A DNA stretch of 64,000 bases from Nectonema munidae (lineage: Eukaryota; Nematomorpha; Nectonematoida; Nectonematidae). The position numbers and the translations under genes are program-made. Below the pieces are notes generated by a model. That model searched no databases. It was not told where the DNA came from and saw only the letters and a program-made list of their open reading frames with translations. Positions 61,449-64,000 of the stretch are shown here, one piece after another (the first letter of the stretch is position 1; the number at the start of each line of letters is the position of its first letter). Location: contig JAUIRK010001021.1 in assembly GCA_030549495.1 (NCBI GenBank), positions 1 through 64,000 of the forward strand, given 5' to 3'.

Positions 61449-61474
61449 ATCTCAAGAAATTTATTGAGAAGGGT
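61271..61474. repeat. 11-bp direct repeats bracketing the microsatellite
   Basis: TTGAGAAGGGT occurs at 61271-61281 and again at 61464-61474, one on each side of the (TTTC)n tract. In addition CTTGAGA (61270-61276) and TCTCAAG (61450-61456) form a short inverted pair. The direct pair could be a target-site duplication of a tail-like insertion or a trace of slippage. The sequence alone does not decide. Confidence 0.6.
61281..61449 (+). repeat. (TTTC)n microsatellite, imperfect
   Basis: Tetranucleotide TTTC repeats, clean at both ends and interrupted in the middle (about 61,330-61,415) by T runs and TTTTC units. The opposite strand reads (GAAA)n, a pure homopurine tract able in principle to form triplex DNA. 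Open frames here only give Lys/Glu or Ser/Phe/Leu runs and are not genes. Confidence 0.97.
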
Positions 61475-61833
61475 AGGTATAAAATAAGTTGCAAAAGTAA
61501 AGCCTTGAGTTTTGAAAAGTGAAAATTTTTCCTTTATTTTTGTTAACTCGATGTCAATAATGTCCATGCGAACAAATTTATAAAATATTTAAAACATATT
61601 TCAATTTTTCAAAAATATTTAGTAAAATTTTTAATTTCTTTAAAATTAAAAAGCCTAGTTCATTCTCTTTTGTTTTTAACAATGCTCTTTATTCAAAATA
61701 TGAATTAAAATATATATTACTAGAAATTATAAGTTCTCTTGTATTTGATCATTATCACATAGCATACACTGTGTGAAAGACTGGTTTCAGTGATTGAAAC
61801 CTCACCAATTGCACTTTTGGGTTCAAACTATTT

Positions 61834-62940
61834 AAATCTGTTTAAGTGCTTGCATGTGGTTAAGTCCACCCTGTTTGTGCCTGCCTGTGTCGGGTGCTCG
61901 CTGTGTGTGAGTGCTCCCTTTTTGAGCTTGCCTGTGTTTGAGTGCTCCTTATTTGTTTCTGCCTGTGTTATAGTGCCCTATGTTTGAGTGCCTCCTGTTT
62001 ATGCTTGATTGTGTTTGATTGCCCTCCTGTTGGTGTTTGCCTGTGTTAAAGTGCTCCCTTTTTGTGCCTGTCTCTGTTTAAGTGCTCCCTGTTTGTGCCT
62101 GCGCTGTGTTTAAGTCAACCCCTGTTTGTGCCTGCGTGTGTTTGGGTTCTCCTTGTTTGTGTGTCTGCCTGTGTTTTAGTGCCCTACTTGTTTCTGCTTG
62201 ACTATTGTTTAAGTCCTACCTGTGTTTAAGTGCTCCTTGTTTGTGCCTGACCGTGTTTGGGTGCTCCCTGTTGATAGAGTGCTCGTTGTTGTTCCTGCCT
62301 GTGTTTAAGTGCTCCCTATTTTGCCTGCCTGTGTTTGAGTGCCCTCTGTTGATACTTGTCTGTGTTTATGTGTCTCCTTTTTGTGCTTAAATCTGTTTAA
62401 CTGCTTGCATGTGTTTAAGTCCAACCTGTTTGTGCCTGCCTGTGTTCGGGTGCTCCCTTGTTTGAGTGCCTGCCTGTGTTTAAGTGCTCCCTGTTTGTGC
62501 CCTGCCCTGTGTTTGAGTCCCCTGTTTGTGTCTGCCTGTGTTTGAGTGCTGCCTGTTGATTTAGTGCTCGTCGTTTGTTTGTGCCTTTGTTTGAGTCCCT
62601 CCTGTTTTTGCCTGTTTGTGCCTTCCTGTGTTTGAGTGCCGCTCTGTTGGTGCTAGCCTGTGTTAAAGTGCTCTCTTTTTGTGCTGAATCTGTTTAAGTG
62701 CTCCCTGTTTGAGCTTGCATGTGTTTAAGTCCACCCTGTTTGTGCCAGCCTGTGTTTAAGTCCTCCCTGTTTGTGCTGCCTGTGTTTGAGTGCCCTTTTG
62801 GTGCTTGCCTGTGTTTGTGTGCTCCTGTGTTTAGTGTCTGCCTGTGTTATAGTGCCTCCTGTTTATGCCTGCTTGTGTTTGCCTGTGTTAAAGTGCTCTT
62901 TTTTTGTGCCTGTCTCTGTTTAAGTTCTCCATTTTTGTGC
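61834..62940 (+). repeat. Right array arm, degenerate start
   Basis: The satellite resumes in the same orientation at AAATCTGTTTAAGTGC, in the middle of a monomer, with a short-type junction (GCTCGCTGTGTGTGAG) near 61,897. Many single-base insertions and deletions follow, such as TGCGCTGTG near 62,100, CCCTGCCCTG near 62,500 and GCCGCTCTG near 62,638. The order of variants resembles short and module segments but is broken. Confidence 0.87.
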
Positions 62941-64000
62941 CGGTCTCTGTTTAAGTGCTCCCTTTTTGTGCCTGTCTCTATTTAAGTGCTCCCTATTTGT
63001 GCCTGCCTGTGTTTAAGTCAACCCTGTTTGTGCCTGGGTGTGTTGAGTTCTCCCTGTTTGAGTGCCTGCCTGTGTTTAAGTGCTTCTTGTTTCTACTTGA
63101 CTATTGTTTAAGTTTTAACTGTGTTTAAGGGCTCCTTGTTTGTGCCTGTCTGTGTTTGGGTGCTCACTGTTGATAGAGTGCTCGTTGTTGTTCCTGCCTG
63201 TGTTTGAGTGCTCCCTATTTTGCCTGTGTGTGTTTGAGTGCCCTCTGTTGATACTTGTCTGTGTTTAAGTGTTCCCTTTTGTGCTTAAATCTGTTTAAGT
63301 GCTTGCATGTGGTTAAGTCCACCCTGTTTGTGCCTGCCTGTGTCGGGTGCTCCCTGTGTTTGAGTGCCTGCCTGTGTTTAAGTGCTCCCTTTTCTCCTTG
63401 CCCTCGTTGTTTGTGTCTGACTGTGTTTGGATGCTACCTGTTGATTTAGTGCTCGTCGTTTGTTTCTGCATTTGTTTGAGTGCTCCCTGTCTTTGCCTGT
63501 ATGTGCTTCCTGTGTTTGAGTGCCCTCTGTTGGTGCTAGCCTGTGTTAAAGTGCTCCCTTTTTGTGCTGAATCTGTTTAAGTGCTCCCTGTTTGAGCTTG
63601 CATGTGTTTAAGTGTTCCCTGTTTGTGCCAGCCTGTGTTTAAGTCCTCCCTGTTTGTGCCTGCCTGTGTTTGAGTGCTCCCTTTTGGAGCTTGCCTGTGT
63701 TTGAGTGCTCCTTGTTTGTGTCTGCCTGTGTTATAGTGCCTCCTGTTTATGCCTGCTTGTGTTTGCCTGTGTTAAAGTGCTCTCTTTTTGTGCCTGTCTC
63801 TGTTTAAGTGCTCCATTTTTGTGCCGGTCTCTGTTTAAGTGCTCCCTGTTTGTGCCTGCCTGTGTTTCACTCAACCCTATTTGTGCCTGCGTGTGTTGGG
63901 TTCTCCCTCTTTGAGTGCCTGCCTATGTTTAAGTGCTCCTTGTTTCTGCTTGACAATTGTTTAAGTCCTACATGTGTTTAAGTGCTTCTTGTTTGTGCCT
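62941..64000 (+). repeat. Right array arm, clean copy of the third-module region
   Basis: From here the sequence is collinear with 2,557-3,616 at a constant offset of 60,384 and also closely matches about 28,085-29,135. It includes the rare GCCTGGGTGTG and GTTTTAACTGTG monomers. A module starts at 63238 and is cut by the window end. The array continues beyond the window. Confidence 0.92.

Larger units (their letters stand above)
60621..61833. other. AT-rich non-satellite island, no gene seen
   Basis: About 1.2 kb of sequence is unrelated to the satellite and very rich in A and T on both strands, in sharp contrast to the A-poor array. I see no open frame with gene-like composition, no tRNA or rRNA, and no terminal inverted repeats. 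The hexamer TTCAAA is found just inside both ends (60,624-60,630 and 61,823-61,828). It is too short to count as a target-site duplication. The island holds the (TTTC)n microsatellite. It may be old unique DNA between two array arms or an old insertion whose ends have decayed. Confidence 0.85.

Noticed and set aside
61190-61567. - strand frame of 125 residues with long Lys/Glu runs
   Set aside because: The middle is just the (GAAA)n microsatellite and the flanks are AT-rich without recognisable domain content.
60621-61833. DNA transposon or LTR element inserted in the array
   Set aside because: No terminal inverted or long direct repeats at the island ends, no open frames of such families, and only a 6-bp TTCAAA shared between the ends.
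61755-61833. tRNA-derived SINE promoter (GGGTTCAAAC resembles a B box)
   Set aside because: No convincing A box at the right distance and no cloverleaf; a single 10-bp match in AT-rich DNA is expected by chance.

Overview
The window is almost entirely satellite DNA. It holds one head-to-tail tandem array of a 31-bp monomer (core motif GCCTGCCTGTGTTTGA; example monomer at 462-492), all in one orientation, interrupted once by a ~1.2-kb AT-rich non-satellite island at about 60,621-61,833. I found no protein-coding gene, rRNA, tRNA, CRISPR array or recognisable transposon. The many short open frames are by-products of the repeat. A multi-kilobase satellite with nested higher-order structure and a long (TTTC)n microsatellite point to a eukaryotic nuclear chromosome, for example pericentromeric, subtelomeric, sex-chromosome or B-chromosome heterochromatin. 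The species cannot be told from the sequence.

The array is organised at four levels. (1) The monomer is 31 bp (13 T, 9 G, 8 C, 1 A on the + strand). Its variants mainly swap TTGAG for TTAAG, TTATAG or TTAAAG at one site and CCCTG for CCCTT, CCTTG or CCTAT at another. (2) A module of about 855 bp (~27.6 monomers) is present 0, 1, 2 or 3 times in tandem. (3) Higher-order units (HORs) are about 2.0 kb (a short form without complete modules), 3.43-3.48 kb (two modules) or 4.25-4.33 kb (three modules), with two exceptional units of 3.0 and 3.2 kb. (4) Super-units exist: an alternating two-unit pattern (~6.87 kb), and a subtype 'B' block whose starts at 4,335, 29,862 and 55,389 are exactly 25,527 bp apart both times.

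Units are delimited here at the TTAAGTCAACCCTG-type monomer (TTAATTCAACCCTG in subtype B; TTAAGTTAACCCTG at 15,212). Each complete unit except one carries a single CTGTAGGTG landmark about 275 bp further on, at 292, 4612, 6605, 8596, 12053, 15487, 18919, 22353, 25808, 30139, 32114, 34090, 40545, 44028, 48276, 50250, 52188, 55666 and 58835. The unit at 37,254 lacks it because of a ~420-bp deletion.

Layout: 1-8,320 is one three-module unit and two short units. 8,321-25,532 is five very similar two-module units. 25,533-33,813 repeats the three-module, short, short order. 33,814-43,751 is three two-module units, one with the deletion. 43,752-51,911 is again three-module, short, short. 51,912-58,559 is a two-module unit and a hybrid unit. 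58,560-60,620 is a truncated unit whose last ~600 bp decays progressively. Then come the AT-rich island with its microsatellite, ~1.1 kb of degenerate array, and from about 62,940 clean array again, collinear with 2,556-3,616. The array runs off both ends of the window. Nothing suggests genes working together; the biology here is repeat turnover by unequal exchange or gene conversion.
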